This document shows, in pieces, positions 40,949-50,848 of a DNA stretch of 64,000 nucleotides. Each line of letters begins with the position of its first letter. Positions within the stretch are counted from its first letter, which is position 1. Position numbers and translations under genes: made by a program. The notes under the pieces are model-generated. The model saw only the letters and a program-made list of their open reading frames with translations, ran no database searches and had not been told where the DNA came from. This DNA is from Symbiodinium natans (Eukaryota; Sar; Dinophyceae; Suessiales; Symbiodiniaceae): positions 402,999-466,998 of the forward strand of contig CAJNDS010002364.1 of NCBI GenBank assembly GCA_905221605.1, read 5' to 3'.

Positions 40949-41422
40949 CCAAAAAAGGAGGGTGGCCGGGCCCTAAGCCCTGAACCCTAAACCTTAAGCC
41001 CTGTTTCTTTCTGTGCTTTCGAGGCGCGGATGCCAGAACTTGGAACGGCAGTTGCAGGCCACGCCTTTGATTCGTAGCTGAATGAGTGGGTTTAGGGTTT
41101 CGGGTTTAGGGTTTAGGGTTGAGGGATTTGGAGTACTACCCTTTAATACATTTTTTGGTTCTGGGTTCATATAATAGATACTTATACTCAAACGTATATG
41201 CTGTTTCTTCCAGGGTCTACTCCAAAGTAGGGTTACACTTTTTGGGATACTATAATCCTCTTAATTATTTGAATTTGTGCACTACTTTGTGGGCTTGTGA
41301 ACCAACTAGGTGTTGGAGTCAGCGATAAGAACAATAGATTGGTGGGAATAAGTATCGTTCAGAGCTTCATGAGTGGGGCGCGGAATAGGCCCGAAGTCCG
41401 CTGTGTAGGATGGGATCCCGTG

Positions 41423-41557
41423 GGAGGTTCATGGTACTTAATGGCCCAATCATGGCTACTTATAAGCCACCAAAAAGTCCCTTAAGTGCCCCAATGGTTG
41501 TTATAGTTGGGTTATAAGTACAGTTATCATTGGGTTGGTAAGTACCATGAACATCCA
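41423..41557. repeat. MITE-like family A, copy 4
   Basis: GGAGGTTCATGGTACTTAAT to TAAGTACCATGAACATCC. Full length, about 135 bp. Confidence 0.85.
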
Positions 41558-41793
41558 ACTCCTTAGATCGGGCCAGGGATTCGAATACGGGGTACTATAA
41601 TGGATCTTCAGGACTGTTAGTATAAGGGGGAACATCCCACCCATCTGGCAGGTCATGGTGTTGGCAGATCGGTGCCCGGCCTGTTAAAGAACGAACTTGC
41701 TTGCGGGCGGTTTAGGGTTCAGGGTTGAGGGCCTAGGACCCCAACCCCGATTTGGACATGGCCCTCCAACGTTTATGGGCTTGGAATCCCTAT

Positions 41794-41907
41794 TTGGAGG
41801 TTCATGGTACTTGTAACCTAAATAGAACTGTACTTATAAGCCCCTTGAGTGCCCTAATATGGTTAATATTTGGGTGATAAGTACAGTTATACTTGAGTAT
41901 ACAACCT
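41794..41907. repeat. MITE-like family A, copy 5
   Basis: TTGGAGGTTCATGGTACTTG; the right terminal repeat is mostly lost. Confidence 0.75.
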
Positions 41908-42161
41908 TGAAAGAATCCACTGAAATTAAGGTGTGTAGGGCTTTTGAACCGACCTCACGAATGTCACATGATAGTCATCGGGTCCATTTCTGAAAAGTTA
42001 GTGCAAGCTCCATCATAAAAGCCACGTAGGTGTCGCACAAAGCTTCACTATCCAAACAAGTGCGATCCACATGGATCCCTAAGCAGATTAGAGCACAGGA
42101 CTCCTGAACCTTAAGCCTCGGAACACCAGAACCCTAACACCCGAACACGAAGCTGAGGCAG

Positions 42162-42239
42162 AATGTCTCTTCCTGGAGCTTGGGTGCCCGACGCCATCAT
42201 TCACATCAAGTACATGCGCACATGCCGCATCGATCTTGG
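42162..42239 (+). CDS. Candidate exon with possible start codon
   Basis: GCTGAGGCAG acceptor, then an ATG: MSLPGAWVPDAIIHIKYMRT then CRIDL, ending TTGG|GTTCAGGG, a telomere-like GT donor. It may be internal or a first exon. Family unknown. Confidence 0.48.
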
Positions 42240-42311
42240 GTTCAGGGTTCACAGCTCTGGTCGCTTGGGAGAGGGGTTCCGGGTTAGGGTGTAGGGTTTA
42301 GTTAGTTTTGT

Positions 42312-42782
42312 TTGTTGAGTTTGTTTTGTTTGTTATGTTTGTTTGGGTTCTTTGGTTCCAATCCTTTGGAACACATGGCATCTTCGCTCGAGAGCGCAGT
42401 CGCTGCAGCACGTATGTTTGAGGACCCTTCCCCCCCACAATCCGATCAGAAGTGCATTACTCGAGGCATGTGCCTAAACCCTGCCTCTCTGGACCTCGTC
42501 AGGCAGCAGGATCAGAACGCCCTGGCACACCACTCCACGCAGTTGGAGTGTGAGAGACAGAGAGACAGAAAGAGGAAAAGAGGAAGAGAGAGAGAGGCAC
42601 GGACCTCGCTGGCTTTGGCAGCCCCCAAGGCGTCTCAGTTGTGGCAAGCCCACTCTCAAGCTCTCATGCCTCGACGATCTTGGACGCACCCAGACAAGCA
42701 GATGCTGAGTTCAGAACTCAGAACTCCGGAGAAGAAGAGACGCGAACAGATCTTGGACTGGAAAAGCACTTTGCTGCGCTGA
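42312..42782 (+). CDS. Candidate charged helical protein or terminal exon
   Basis: 156 codons to TGA. From 42375 the frame is protein-like: SSLESAVAAARMFEDPSPPQ, CLNPASLDLVRQQDQNALAH, a basic Arg/Lys/Glu run encoded by a GAGAGA tract, then LSSELRTPEKKRREQILDWK. It looks like a coiled-coil, basic nuclear-type tail. The start is uncertain: the first 15 codons come from a TTTGTTTG repeat. No family recognised. Confidence 0.42.
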   Translation: MLSLFCLLCLFGFFGSNPLEHMASSLESAVAAARMFEDPSPPQSDQKCITRGMCLNPASLDLVRQQDQNALAHHSTQLECERQRDRKRKRGREREARTSLALAAPKASQLWQAHSQALMPRRSWTHPDKQMLSSELRTPEKKRREQILDWKSTLLR

Positions 42783-42946
42783 ACCCGCTGCGGGCTACAG
42801 CCTGAAAAAAGCGTGGCTACACCGCCCGAGCCAGCACGAACCAGCCGGCCTTGTCTTTGACGTTTTTCAACAATGCAATGTGATCCAAGCGACTGAAACC
42901 AAAGCAATGTGCAACTACTTGAAGCCTAAATCCTAGACCCTACTGG

Positions 42947-43039
42947 CTGGTTCTTAGTAGGGAGGGAACTAGGACCCTATACAATCCCATAAGGGGTGTA
43001 TATAGGGCCCTCACTCCCGCGTTCCCTACTGAGAACCAG
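42947..43039. repeat. MITE-like family F
   Basis: CTGGTTCTTAGTAGGGA on the left and TCCCTACTGAGAACCAG on the right pair at 16 of 17 positions. 93 bp long. A partial copy is at about 35308-35396. Confidence 0.85.
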
Positions 43040-43263
43040 GGACCCCAAACCTGGGGCCATCCTTGCACCCCTTGAACCCAGGAGCCTAACCAGGGGGCTT
43101 CGGTTTTGAGATATTCCCCCTTACACGAACAGTACGAGGGATTGGAATCCTCAAACGCTAAACCCTAAACCCTCTTTTGGGTACTATAATCCCTACTAAG
43201 GACTGCTAGTATAAGGGCGAGCATCCAAAGGCTTAGGCTTTAAGATCGTGCCACGCGCCTCAG

Positions 43264-43355
43264 GTGCAGCTGTGCGATTTCTCGGTGGAGGCATGCAGTT
43301 CACGTCTACGCCGCTTGGATTGAGGGTGAAGATCTCCGAAGCCCTCTCGCGACGT
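43264..43355 (+). CDS. Candidate exon, frame uncertain
   Basis: CGCGCCTCAG opens two plausible frames: VQLCDFSVEACSSRLRRLD with a stop, and SCAISRWRHAVHVYAAWIEG which fits the phase left by 42239. TTTAGGG-like DNA follows at 43357. Confidence 0.3.
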
Positions 43356-43651
43356 TTTAGGGTTTAGGGTTTAGGGTTAGGGTTTTAGGGCTGAGGGTTT
43401 AGGGCTGAACCCAGGCAACCTTTCACCATGTGGGGTGGCACCAATCCCGTTACAACTCCACCCGAGGGCAAAGCTTTGCGAGTGGTTTCGGGTTTAAGGG
43501 TTCAGGGGTGAGGGGAAGGGTGGATCCCTGATCCTTCTGGACATGTGGCATGTTGAGAGCAACTCATGCTTTGGCGAAGTTAGGGCTTAGGGTTTAGGGT
43601 GCGTGCACGCTCTTCAGACTCCGACCAACCGAATACCCCCTTGAAACTTGG

Positions 43652-43745
43652 GATGTGCCCCCTCATACTAGCAGTCCTTAGTAGGGATCATCGTACCCCC
43701 TATTATTCTCCCCATTAAGGATTGCTAGTATAAGGGGGAACATCT
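43652..43745. repeat. MITE-like family D
   Basis: GATGTGCCCCCTCATACTAG ... CTAGTATAAGGGGGAACATC, inverted over about 30 bp. Halves or relatives are at 36536-36612, 41590-41641 and 43177-43230. Confidence 0.8.
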
Positions 43746-44203
43746 CACAAAAAGCCCTTAAACCCTAAGCACTTAGGATCCCATAGATATCGACGGGTGG
43801 AGCATGGGCCTCCGGCTGGGCGACCCATTGCTGAGGCAAGGGGCTTTAAGGGGCTTAGGGTTTAGGGTCTAGGGTTTAGGGTTTAGGGTTTAGGGGTAGG
43901 CCCTTGGGGCATTTTATATTTCCCGTATTGGGTCAAAGAGGATCATATTCAGGAGTTTTCTAGAGGCTTTCGAGTGGAAGGGCTTTGTTTGGGGTTTTAA
44001 GTGTTAAACGTGGCGGGGTCAAGGGATTCTGGGTTAAGGTGGTTGGGAGGGGGGAGGGGAAGGGGTTTTGGGTTCAAAGCTTGTGGGGTTTCGGGGCTTA
44101 GGGTTGGGATGACGGTTCGCGTAAAGATTGCTCACACCAACGCTTTTGCAGACACGAAAGGGAAGCATGCACCTGATCGAATGTGCGTTGACTTCAATCA
44201 CAC

Positions 44204-44521
44204 CATCACAGAAAGTGACAGGAAGAAGCGCTGTCATGACAGGTTTGATGCTGTCCTTGCCACTACCTCCCTTGGTGTCAGCGACTTGCGGCAGTGCCTT
44301 GGTGAAGCGGTCAACGCTCAAGCCAGCCTTTTTTGGAATGTACTGTTTGCTTGAGGAGCACCGTCGTTGCGAACATTTTGCGTTAGTTCCCATGTTGCTG
44401 CCGCTCTGTGCGACATCCTCTCTCTCTCTCTCTTTCTCTAAGCCTGTCATGGCCGAGATGTAGCCCAAAGTCATACCAGTGATATTGCCCTTTGCCTTCA
44501 TTGCTTGCAAGGCATCCTTCG
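44204..44521 (-). CDS. Candidate two-exon segment, minus strand
   Basis: Exon 1 (44521-44444): acceptor GCTTGCAG, frame KDALQAMKAKGNITGMTLGY then ISAMT. Exon 2 (44327-44204): AGLSVDRFTKALPQVADTKG then GSGKDSIKPVMTALLPVTFC, ending GATG|GTGTGA. The two join in frame if one shared G is counted once at the junction. The intron holds a GA-rich microsatellite. The continuous ORF across 44034-44510 reads the intron too. Family unknown. Confidence 0.4.
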
Positions 44522-44590
44522 CTGCAAGCCGTGGCTAAGATGCGCGACAGCAAGAATGCAAGACACTGCTGCGGTCTGCAATAGCGTGAT

Positions 44591-44690
44591 AGTAGCTGAA
44601 TGAGTGCACTTTGCACTTTTTGGGATACTATAATCCCCTCTTGAACTGAAAGTGTACACTGTTTTGGGCTTCTGAACTCAGCAACTAAGC
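44591..44690. repeat. Family E repeat, copy 2
   Basis: GTAGCTGAATGAGTGCACTT ... GGCTTCTGAACTCAGCAACT, close to the copy at 40853-40948. Confidence 0.85.
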
Positions 44691-44928
44691 ATGGCAAGTT
44701 CACAGAGGCTAAGGAATCTCTCCATCTTTTGGCTGCCGATCCACCACTCGAATTTTCATGACCTGCGCTCCCGCGACCCCACTCTCGAGGCCAGAAGCCT
44801 TTTTGCTTGAAGCCCTCAAAAGCTTCGTGGTGATGATAGATCAAGGTTGGCAAGAGAGGCACAAGATTCATAGCTTCTCCGGAGTAGAAACTGGCATCGG
44901 GCCTGTCACAGAGGGGGGTTGACAAAAA

Positions 44929-45018
44929 TCAGGGACCCCTAATTTTGACCCCCATGTAGTAGGACTCCTTTATAGCAAGGACCCCCAGTAAAGCATTCTG
45001 CACCTCGGAAACCCCCAG
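44929..45018. repeat. Family C element supplying a splice acceptor
   Basis: GACAAAAATCAGGGACCCC ... CTCGGAAACCCCCAG. The last AG is the acceptor of the exon at 45019. Other copies: 2581, 37347, 50126, 53661, 56039, 56554. Confidence 0.65.
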
Positions 45019-45074
45019 ATCTGGACATGGCAGCGAACATTGAGACACGCCAGATCTTTCCTTTACGGCTTGAG
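45019..45074 (+). CDS. Candidate internal exon before telomere intron
   Basis: Acceptor ACCCCCAG (family C end). Eighteen codons: LDMAANIETRQIFPLRLE, ending CTTGAG|GTTTAGGG. Phase 0 at the donor. Joins the exon at 45125 in frame. Confidence 0.55.
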
Positions 45075-45124
45075 GTTTAGGGTTTAGGGTTTAGGGTTTA
45101 GGCTTCGGGCTTCAAGCAACTCAG
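45075..45124 (+). other. Candidate 50-bp GT-AG intron made of GTTTAGG units
   Basis: Four perfect GTTTAGG units, then CTTCGGGCTTCAAG and CAACTCAG. It has canonical GT and AG ends and sits between two phase-0 exon islands. Confidence 0.6.
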
Positions 45125-45214
45125 GTGGGTGTTGTCGGAACACACACTGTCCACCACGACCCGCCCCTCTACTCCCGGTTGCGGAGCACAGTGCACGAGG
45201 CCCGGACCGCTTGA
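45125..45214 (+). CDS. Candidate exon after telomere intron
   Basis: Acceptor CAACTCAG; frame VGVVGTHTVHHDPPLYSRLR then STVHEARTA and TGA. Donors at ACA|GTGCAC or GAG|GCCCGG would keep phase 0 to the exon at 45505. Family unknown. Confidence 0.52.
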   Translation: MGVVGTHTVHHDPPLYSRLRSTVHEARTA

Positions 45215-45504
45215 TGGAATTGCTCGTACATGTGCGTGAAGCATTGTGTCCTCACACATTGTAGGAACAGACCTAGAACCCTAAACCCTACACTGAACCC
45301 TATTCATTGAAAACGGACAGGCCCTACAATGAAATCAGGCAAAAACCGGGGGCCCAAGGTGGGGCAAGTTGTCCGCTGCTCAGCCCAGTCCCCCAATCCC
45401 GAGCAGTCTGCAGGCCCCTCAAGCCCAAAATTATCCTCCGCATTTTGGGGGGTTGAGCGTTTGTAAGGTTTATAGTTTGAGGTTCGGGTCTAGGCTTCGC
45501 TCAG

Positions 45505-45582
45505 GTGAGTGCTGGCGAAGCTCGCTTTGTGCACTTGAACCCTGCAAAGTCGTTTGCCGCCACAGCAGCCTTGACTGTAGAT
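45505..45582 (+). CDS. Candidate internal exon
   Basis: Acceptor TCGCTCAG, donor GTAGAT|GTTTCG. Twenty-six codons, phase 0: VSAGEARFVHLNPAKSFAAT then AALTVD. Same strand and spacing as 45019/45125, so probably the same gene. Confidence 0.5.
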
Positions 45583-45728
45583 GTTTCGGGGTCCAGGGTC
45601 TGGGGTCTAGGGACAAGGGTTGAGGGTATCAGGTCTAGGGGCCTGTTAGATATTGGGTTCAGAGCCTAAAGTAAAGGACTTGTTTATGGCAAGTTTCATT
45701 CTGGCTTTCAAAATTTCACTTTCAGCCC

Positions 45729-45952
45729 GAACAACCTCGGTCCGAGAAACTCAGGAAGGCCGCATCATCACACCTCGGCAGATAGACGACCTTTACCAAG
45801 AAATTGCATCTTTGGACGTTGCGCCCCTTGGCATTTTACAGATTTTAGGGTGGGCGGGAGTGCCGATTGCTTTTGTTAACCTTGTTTTGCTTCAGCTCTC
45901 CGTTGGATTCCTAGGGAAGCCTGCATGTCCGTATTTTGCTGGCAGCGCCTAG
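45729..45952 (+). CDS. Candidate terminal exon with membrane segment
   Basis: Strong acceptor TTTCACTTTCAG. The frame reads RTTSVRETQEGRIITPRQID, DLYQEIASLDVAPLG, then a hydrophobic helix ILGWAGVPIAFVNLVLLQLS and a stop. A second frame (PEQPRSEKLRKAASSHLG) fits the incoming phase better but is shorter. If the first is right the gene ends in a C-terminal membrane anchor. Confidence 0.42.
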
Positions 45953-46458
45953 AACTTCTCTTGTGAGAACGGCATGCTTTGACTCCAGATGATTATGGGA
46001 AAAGTGCACGCACTCTAGATTTCAACAGAAACATGTTCTTACTCCAGATTTCAATAGAAAAATCTCAGTTTCGAGATTGTCACTTGAAAGCTCTCATGGC
46101 ATGAATAAAAGAAGGAAGGAAGGAAGGGTTCGTAGCACTATTAGAAGCTATTACTAGTACTATTCCGAGGTTGTTGCTACTGCGGTTACTATGATCGTTT
46201 CTTAGAATCATGCATAGAGATAATATGTATATATATGTATAATTTTAACGCTACGCGACCCGCCTCGGCCCATCGCATCCACGCGAGCATGGTGATTCCG
46301 CAGCGCCCAAGTCGCTGGACCCCAAGCAATAAGGGTTGGGTTTAGGGTTAAAGGTTCCGGGTTTAGGTTTATGGTTTGGGGTTTAGGGTTGAGGGTTAGT
46401 TTAGGGTTGAGGGCTTAGGGCTCCAGGCTCACGGTTTGGGGTTGAGAGGGTGGGGATT

Positions 46459-46994
46459 TCAGACTGTGGTCGCCCACGGGGGGGGTGCTCTTTCCAGGGT
46501 CCCACGTAGGAGGGGTGGTGGATATAAAATGTTAGATTTTTGCTGGTCAGAGAACAAAGCAGAGTGCAGAGAAGAGTGAGCTTGCGCACATGGACTCTTG
46601 GCCATTGCCTGTTTGAGTTGGAACGCGGTGTGGTTCCCGATCAGATTGAAACGATACAGTGAAGACTCGGACGGGATTCCCGAAGCTGCCCTGGTGTCAA
46701 CATGATCGTACTGATGGACTTCGATGTCTTCAGCTGTGATGGGCCAAAATGCTCCTATAAGAAAAGCATAGTTTTGCGCGAGGGCGCGCGCCATATTTTG
46801 AAATTCTTACTTTCATGAGAGCAGTAAACCCGACGTTGCAGCAAGGTCGTATCTCGGTATTTACAAACAAATGCCTTGGCATTCTCGTGGAAGGTCACTT
46901 GATGGAGTCTCCTGCTAAAGATGCTGATGCTGGCGCATTTTGTTTGCTTCAGAGCACTAGCCGATTGGCGCACGAGTCGAAGAAGCATTGACAT
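46459..46994 (-). CDS. Two-exon gene segment, minus strand, canonical 56-bp intron
   Basis: Exon 1 (46994-46811) begins MSMLLRLVRQSASALKQTKC and ends CATGAAA|GTAAGA. The intron (46810-46755) ends CTTATAG. Exon 2 (46754-46459) starts by completing an Arg codon and reads AFWPITAEDIEVHQYDHVDT, RAASGIPSESSLYRFNLIGN, HTAFQLKQAM. The frame is kept exactly across the intron, and both splice sites are canonical. The ORF that reads through the intron is a shadow. An upstream overlapping frame (46949-47206) is hydrophobic and may be another exon. Family not recognised. Confidence 0.58.
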
Positions 46995-47219
46995 GAGAGA
47001 GGCAATAGTAATACAAGCAACAGGCACATGACCACAGAATCAAGCAGAGCGAGGCAACGCAGTGGTGCAAAAGTGCGTGTGCTATTTCCCCGATAAGTAA
47101 AACCCAGCGCTTGTTGCAGGCATTCCTTAAAAATATACATAGCAATCAACGCTTGCTCGTGCATATTGACCAGAGAGACGTCAAAAAAAAGTGGTGTTCT
47201 CGCCATCTCCCTAGATTCA

Positions 47220-47325
47220 TGTATGTATATATGTATATATCTATATATGTATATATGCTTATGTGTATATATGTATATATATATATGTATATATATGTGT
47301 GTATATGTACATCTATATGTATTAT
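47220..47325 (+). repeat. (TATG/TATA)n tract
   Basis: TATATATG-type repeats for about 100 bp. Confidence 0.9.
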
Positions 47326-47329
47326 AGCT

Positions 47330-47890
47330 TCATATAAAGAATTACTTTCATACTACCTAGGAACGAGAAGCCTTTTAGGCCTATTTAGCTTTCCCTGCTT
47401 CCTTTTACGGGCTGTCTGTTGTTAGTTTAGATACTGTGAACGACTTATATAAGTTTAAGGTAAGGCTCAAAAAAATCAAAAATTCGAAATAAAGACGCTG
47501 GTCGGTTCTAGTGTTCACAATGTCTGAATAGGCGAGGAAACCTGGATAAAAGAAGAAATAATTTAGTCGCCGAGAAGTTTGTCTAGAACTCGTGCAGATA
47601 TGAAGCGGCTGAAGCCGGACCCTCTGGCTCTTGGCAGTCGTGCATTGGTTTAGTAGGAGTGGGGCTCTGACATCAGAGTTCCAATTGGAATGCGGCGAGG
47701 TCCGGTGCTCTTGAGTCGAATCGAGAGGTGGACGAGCTTATCGCTCGAGCAGCCCATCATCGCTCGAGCAGCCCATCTCAATGGCGGTGCCGAGCGGGCT
47801 CGGAATGCAGGCTTAAACTCGCTTAAATAGTCCCCCCAAACAGTTTACTGTAGGGGTTCCGGTTTCCTTTCTAAGAATTCCGACCTAGCC
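47330..47890. other. Unassigned DNA
   Basis: No repeat of the families above and no convincing exon, apart from a 19-bp tandem duplication (ATCGCTCGAGCAGCCCATC) at about 47741-47780. Notably free of telomere-type repeats. Confidence 0.5.
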
Positions 47891-47894
47891 GGAT

Positions 47895-48025
47895 GCCTCG
47901 GCCGGCTCCCTGGGCTGCTTGTCTCCGCTTCTCTCCCTTTGCCTCCCTTCATATGGGCCTCGGCAGGCTCCCTGGGCTCCTTGCGTCCGCTTCATGTGGG
48001 TGGCATCGGCCAGTTCCCCTCCCTT
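47895..48025 (+). repeat. Two-copy GGCTCCCTGGGCT duplication
   Basis: GCCTCGGC(C/A)GGCTCCCTGGG is repeated about 60 bp apart, followed by related TCCCTTCATGTGGG words. Confidence 0.7.
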
Positions 48026-48029
48026 CATG

Positions 48030-48310
48030 TGGGCGTAGACGTTGGCCAACATCCGCCCCTCAAGCGTGGATGTTGGCCCAACATCCCCCGCTCAAACGTG
48101 GATGTTGGCCCCTCAGCATCCACCCTCAAGTGTGGACGTTGGCCCAAGAACCTCTCAGGCGTGGATGTTGGCCCAACATCCACCCTTCAAGCGTTGGATT
48201 TTAATGTTGGGTGAACATCCACCCGACAAGCGTGGATGTTGACACAACATCCACCCCTCAAGTGTGGTCGTTGGCTTGGCCAAGATTCACGCCTTCAGCG
48301 TGGATGCACG
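48030..48310 (+). repeat. Hairpin minisatellite (about 8 units)
   Basis: The unit is about 33-36 bp: CAAGCGTGGATGTTGGCCCA then ACATCCACCCCT. Each unit holds a near-perfect palindrome; 48161-48183 has 11-bp arms GTGGATGTTGG and CCAACATCCAC around one C. Short ORFs 'VDVGPTS' are read-through. Confidence 0.9.
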
Positions 48311-48402
48311 CGCCGACTGTGTGTGCGCGGGCGCAGGACACGCCAGCACGCGCGGGCGCGCATGACATGGCATCCCTGTCGACACCTGATTCAGAATTGT
48401 TA

Positions 48403-48690
48403 TCAGGTATACGTCGGTGATGTAATGACCAAGACCGAAATTGGTCATGATTCCCTGCCTTCCAACGATTGATGGTGCCTAAGTCGTCATGGCCACAACT
48501 GCAGCCCTCTTGATCTCAACAGGTTGCTGTCATGTATATGTGTGTGATAGCCGGAATTGGCCTGACCTCAGCGGTGGTGCCTAAGTCGTCCTGGCCAGAA
48601 CGGCAAATCGCTTAATTTCACGAGGTTGCCGTCACGTATATGTCTGTAATCTACTGCTGTAATCTACTGGCCAAGATCGGAACATTGCTT
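48403..48690 (+). repeat. Degenerate tandem repeat, unit about 110 bp
   Basis: Two and a half copies with GTTGC(T/C)GTCA(T/C)GTATATGT and GGTGCCTAAGTCGTC(A/C)TGGCC. Confidence 0.8.
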
Positions 48691-48968
48691 GACTTCGAAC
48701 TCCACATTTGTTAGCATGGGTGAACATATCTATTCCAAGCTATCGCCAGGAGTCTTTGTCATTCCCGTTTATTTGATACCTTTGAAGTCTCGGGCCTCGT
48801 TCTTGCAGGGTAAAAGCCAACACGTGCTACAAAAGCAAGAGCAAACGACATGCAATTGCTACGTCACTGCATCACATGCTACAATGATGCTTGCTGCAAA
48901 ATGCACTCTACACAACGCACGAAGCGAGGGGACATGTTTCTATCTCACAAGCACAGCCGCTTCCACGA

Positions 48969-49165
<197 letters not shown>

Positions 49166-49707
49166 CTTGAGCGGCCGGCGCGGTACAACTGAATACGCCA
49201 TTCCACTCTTAAGTGTTTGGGGTCTTCGCTGGTGTTGGGTGTGGCGGTTCGGCTGGGTTTGGCAGTACACCTGTCTCTCACATGTACATTTAGCGCTATA
49301 CATTTTCAGTTGATGCCAGCAGTGTTCCTGCGCGGTGCACAAAGCTCCGGCGCTGGCGCAATTGCTGTGCTATAGTGTTCTTGATTGTTGTATGGCAAAG
49401 AAACACAGTACTAAATAGACCCTTATGGCAGCGGGCTTATAGTTGTATTTTGTAGGAGATAGAATGGAACAGATCAGAACAGAACGGAATAGAATAGAAT
49501 AGAGTAGAACATACAATATAACCGTAACAACTAGGGTGTACACGAAATAGAGTTATTATAAATCAATGACACTATGCTATCCTACGTATTGATGAAACAT
49601 ATATGAATCCTGTCCAACCACTCATATATGAACCTTGTGCTTGCAAATGGAGGGGGAGGGCGTAGTCTCCCCCCCTCCGACCCCTCCCTTGCTCTTACTA
49701 TTTGCAG

Positions 49708-49849
49708 CTGGCGAACGACCCTCATGAAGGCCTTTGGGAAACACAGGATTACCGGTTTAAGTCTAGAAGAGATGCAGGATGTTCAACAAAATTTAAAGAG
49801 GGAGCAGATGCTTGCGGTTTTAGTCTCTTGGAAATTCAAGTTTTCCTAG
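49708..49849 (+). CDS. Candidate terminal exon
   Basis: Strong acceptor CTATTTGCAG. The frame reads WRTTLMKAFGKHRITGLSLE then EMQDVQQNLKREQMLAVLVS and stops at 49847. A second frame to 49950 (LANDPHEGLWETQDYRFKSR ...) is also open and plausible. I prefer the first for its amphipathic helix. Confidence 0.42.
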
Positions 49850-50042
49850 GAAGGCAACGAAAACAATGCCAAAAATTGAAAAGTCACAAAACAAGTCCAC
49901 CCATTTGGGGTGCGCTTGGCTACAAAGGACCAGAAACTATGGCGAGATGACGAGACAAGCTCAAGGCCCCGCTGCCAACACGAGCCCCCGAACCCAAAGC
50001 TCCTACCCTAAACCCTAAACCCTAAACCCTGAACCCTTTGCA

Positions 50043-50127
50043 GAAGTCACGGGTTTCTCATCGCACACGGCGTTGCACATGGAAACTACCCTAGCATCTG
50101 CTGCCACCAGAGCACAGCCTCATCGGG
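50043..50127 (+). CDS. Candidate exon, unknown protein
   Basis: CCCTTTGCAG acceptor after a CCCTAAA tract (49997-50031). The frame reads VTGFSSHTALHMETTLASAA then TRAQPHR, running to the start of a family-C element at about 50126. Confidence 0.38.
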
Positions 50128-50448
50128 GGGGGCTTCCGAAACCAGGGGGTGCAGTCCGTATCATACGGGAATCCCTCTTTTTGGGGGTGTATGTTTGGGG
50201 GTCCCCTATTCGCGTAAACCCTCATAGTAGCTCAAGGAAGGTTTAGCATTGAGTGTTTATGTTTTGGGTTTGGGGTTTGGGGCATCACGTTGCAAAACTG
50301 CCTCCGCTGCAAGAAACCAGTGTTGAAGATGCAAATGCTTTTTTGCATTTGGTGCAGCCACTTGTGTTTTTGAGCACGCACCTTCTTAAACTCCGAAACC
50401 CTGAACCAAGACCCTAAACCCTAAACCCTACACCCTGAACTGCACAAG

Positions 50449-50518
50449 GATCTGCAAGATGTCGGGGTGCCAGAGCAATTGGTGGTTCTGCAGTCGATGG
50501 CGCACTGGTCAGCGCTTG
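50449..50518 (+). CDS. Candidate internal exon
   Basis: Acceptor TGCACAAG, donor GCTTG|GTCGAA. Twenty-three codons: DLQDVGVPEQLVVLQSMAHW then SAL. CCCTAAA lies upstream (50411-50435). Family unknown. Confidence 0.48.
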
Positions 50519-50848
50519 GTCGAAGCCCCAGGACCAGCTCTTGAGCCTCCGACGGTCTATGTTGGGTCTTCTTTCGGGTCCCTGAACCCTAAACCCTAAA
50601 TCCTAAACACGTAGGTTAAGAAAGACCACGGGGATCAGAGTCGCTCAAAAGGGGACCCTTTCTAAGAGTGATGCGTGCCTTCTTGTTTTGAACAGCTACC
50701 ATGTGTCTGTAAAGTTCGTGTCGGCAATCTGCCTGCGCAGGTGAACCTCTTGAGCCTTGGAATTCCAACCATTGCTCCTCGGCTCAAGCCTCAACAAGCC
50801 AATGAGTGCCCTATTTGCGTGGTCACGCAATCCTACCCCAGCCTTAAA

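Larger units (their letters stand above)
40500..42160. other. MITE cluster, no gene
   Basis: Contains family-A pieces (40687-40735, 41423-41557, 41794-41907), a family-E element (40853-40948), a family-E piece (41212-41262), a family-D half (41590-41641) and short CCCTAAA/TTTAGGG words. I see no convincing exon. Confidence 0.6.

Noticed and set aside
47893-48690. CRISPR-like array
   Set aside because: Units are contiguous degenerate minisatellites without unique spacers, in a eukaryotic context.
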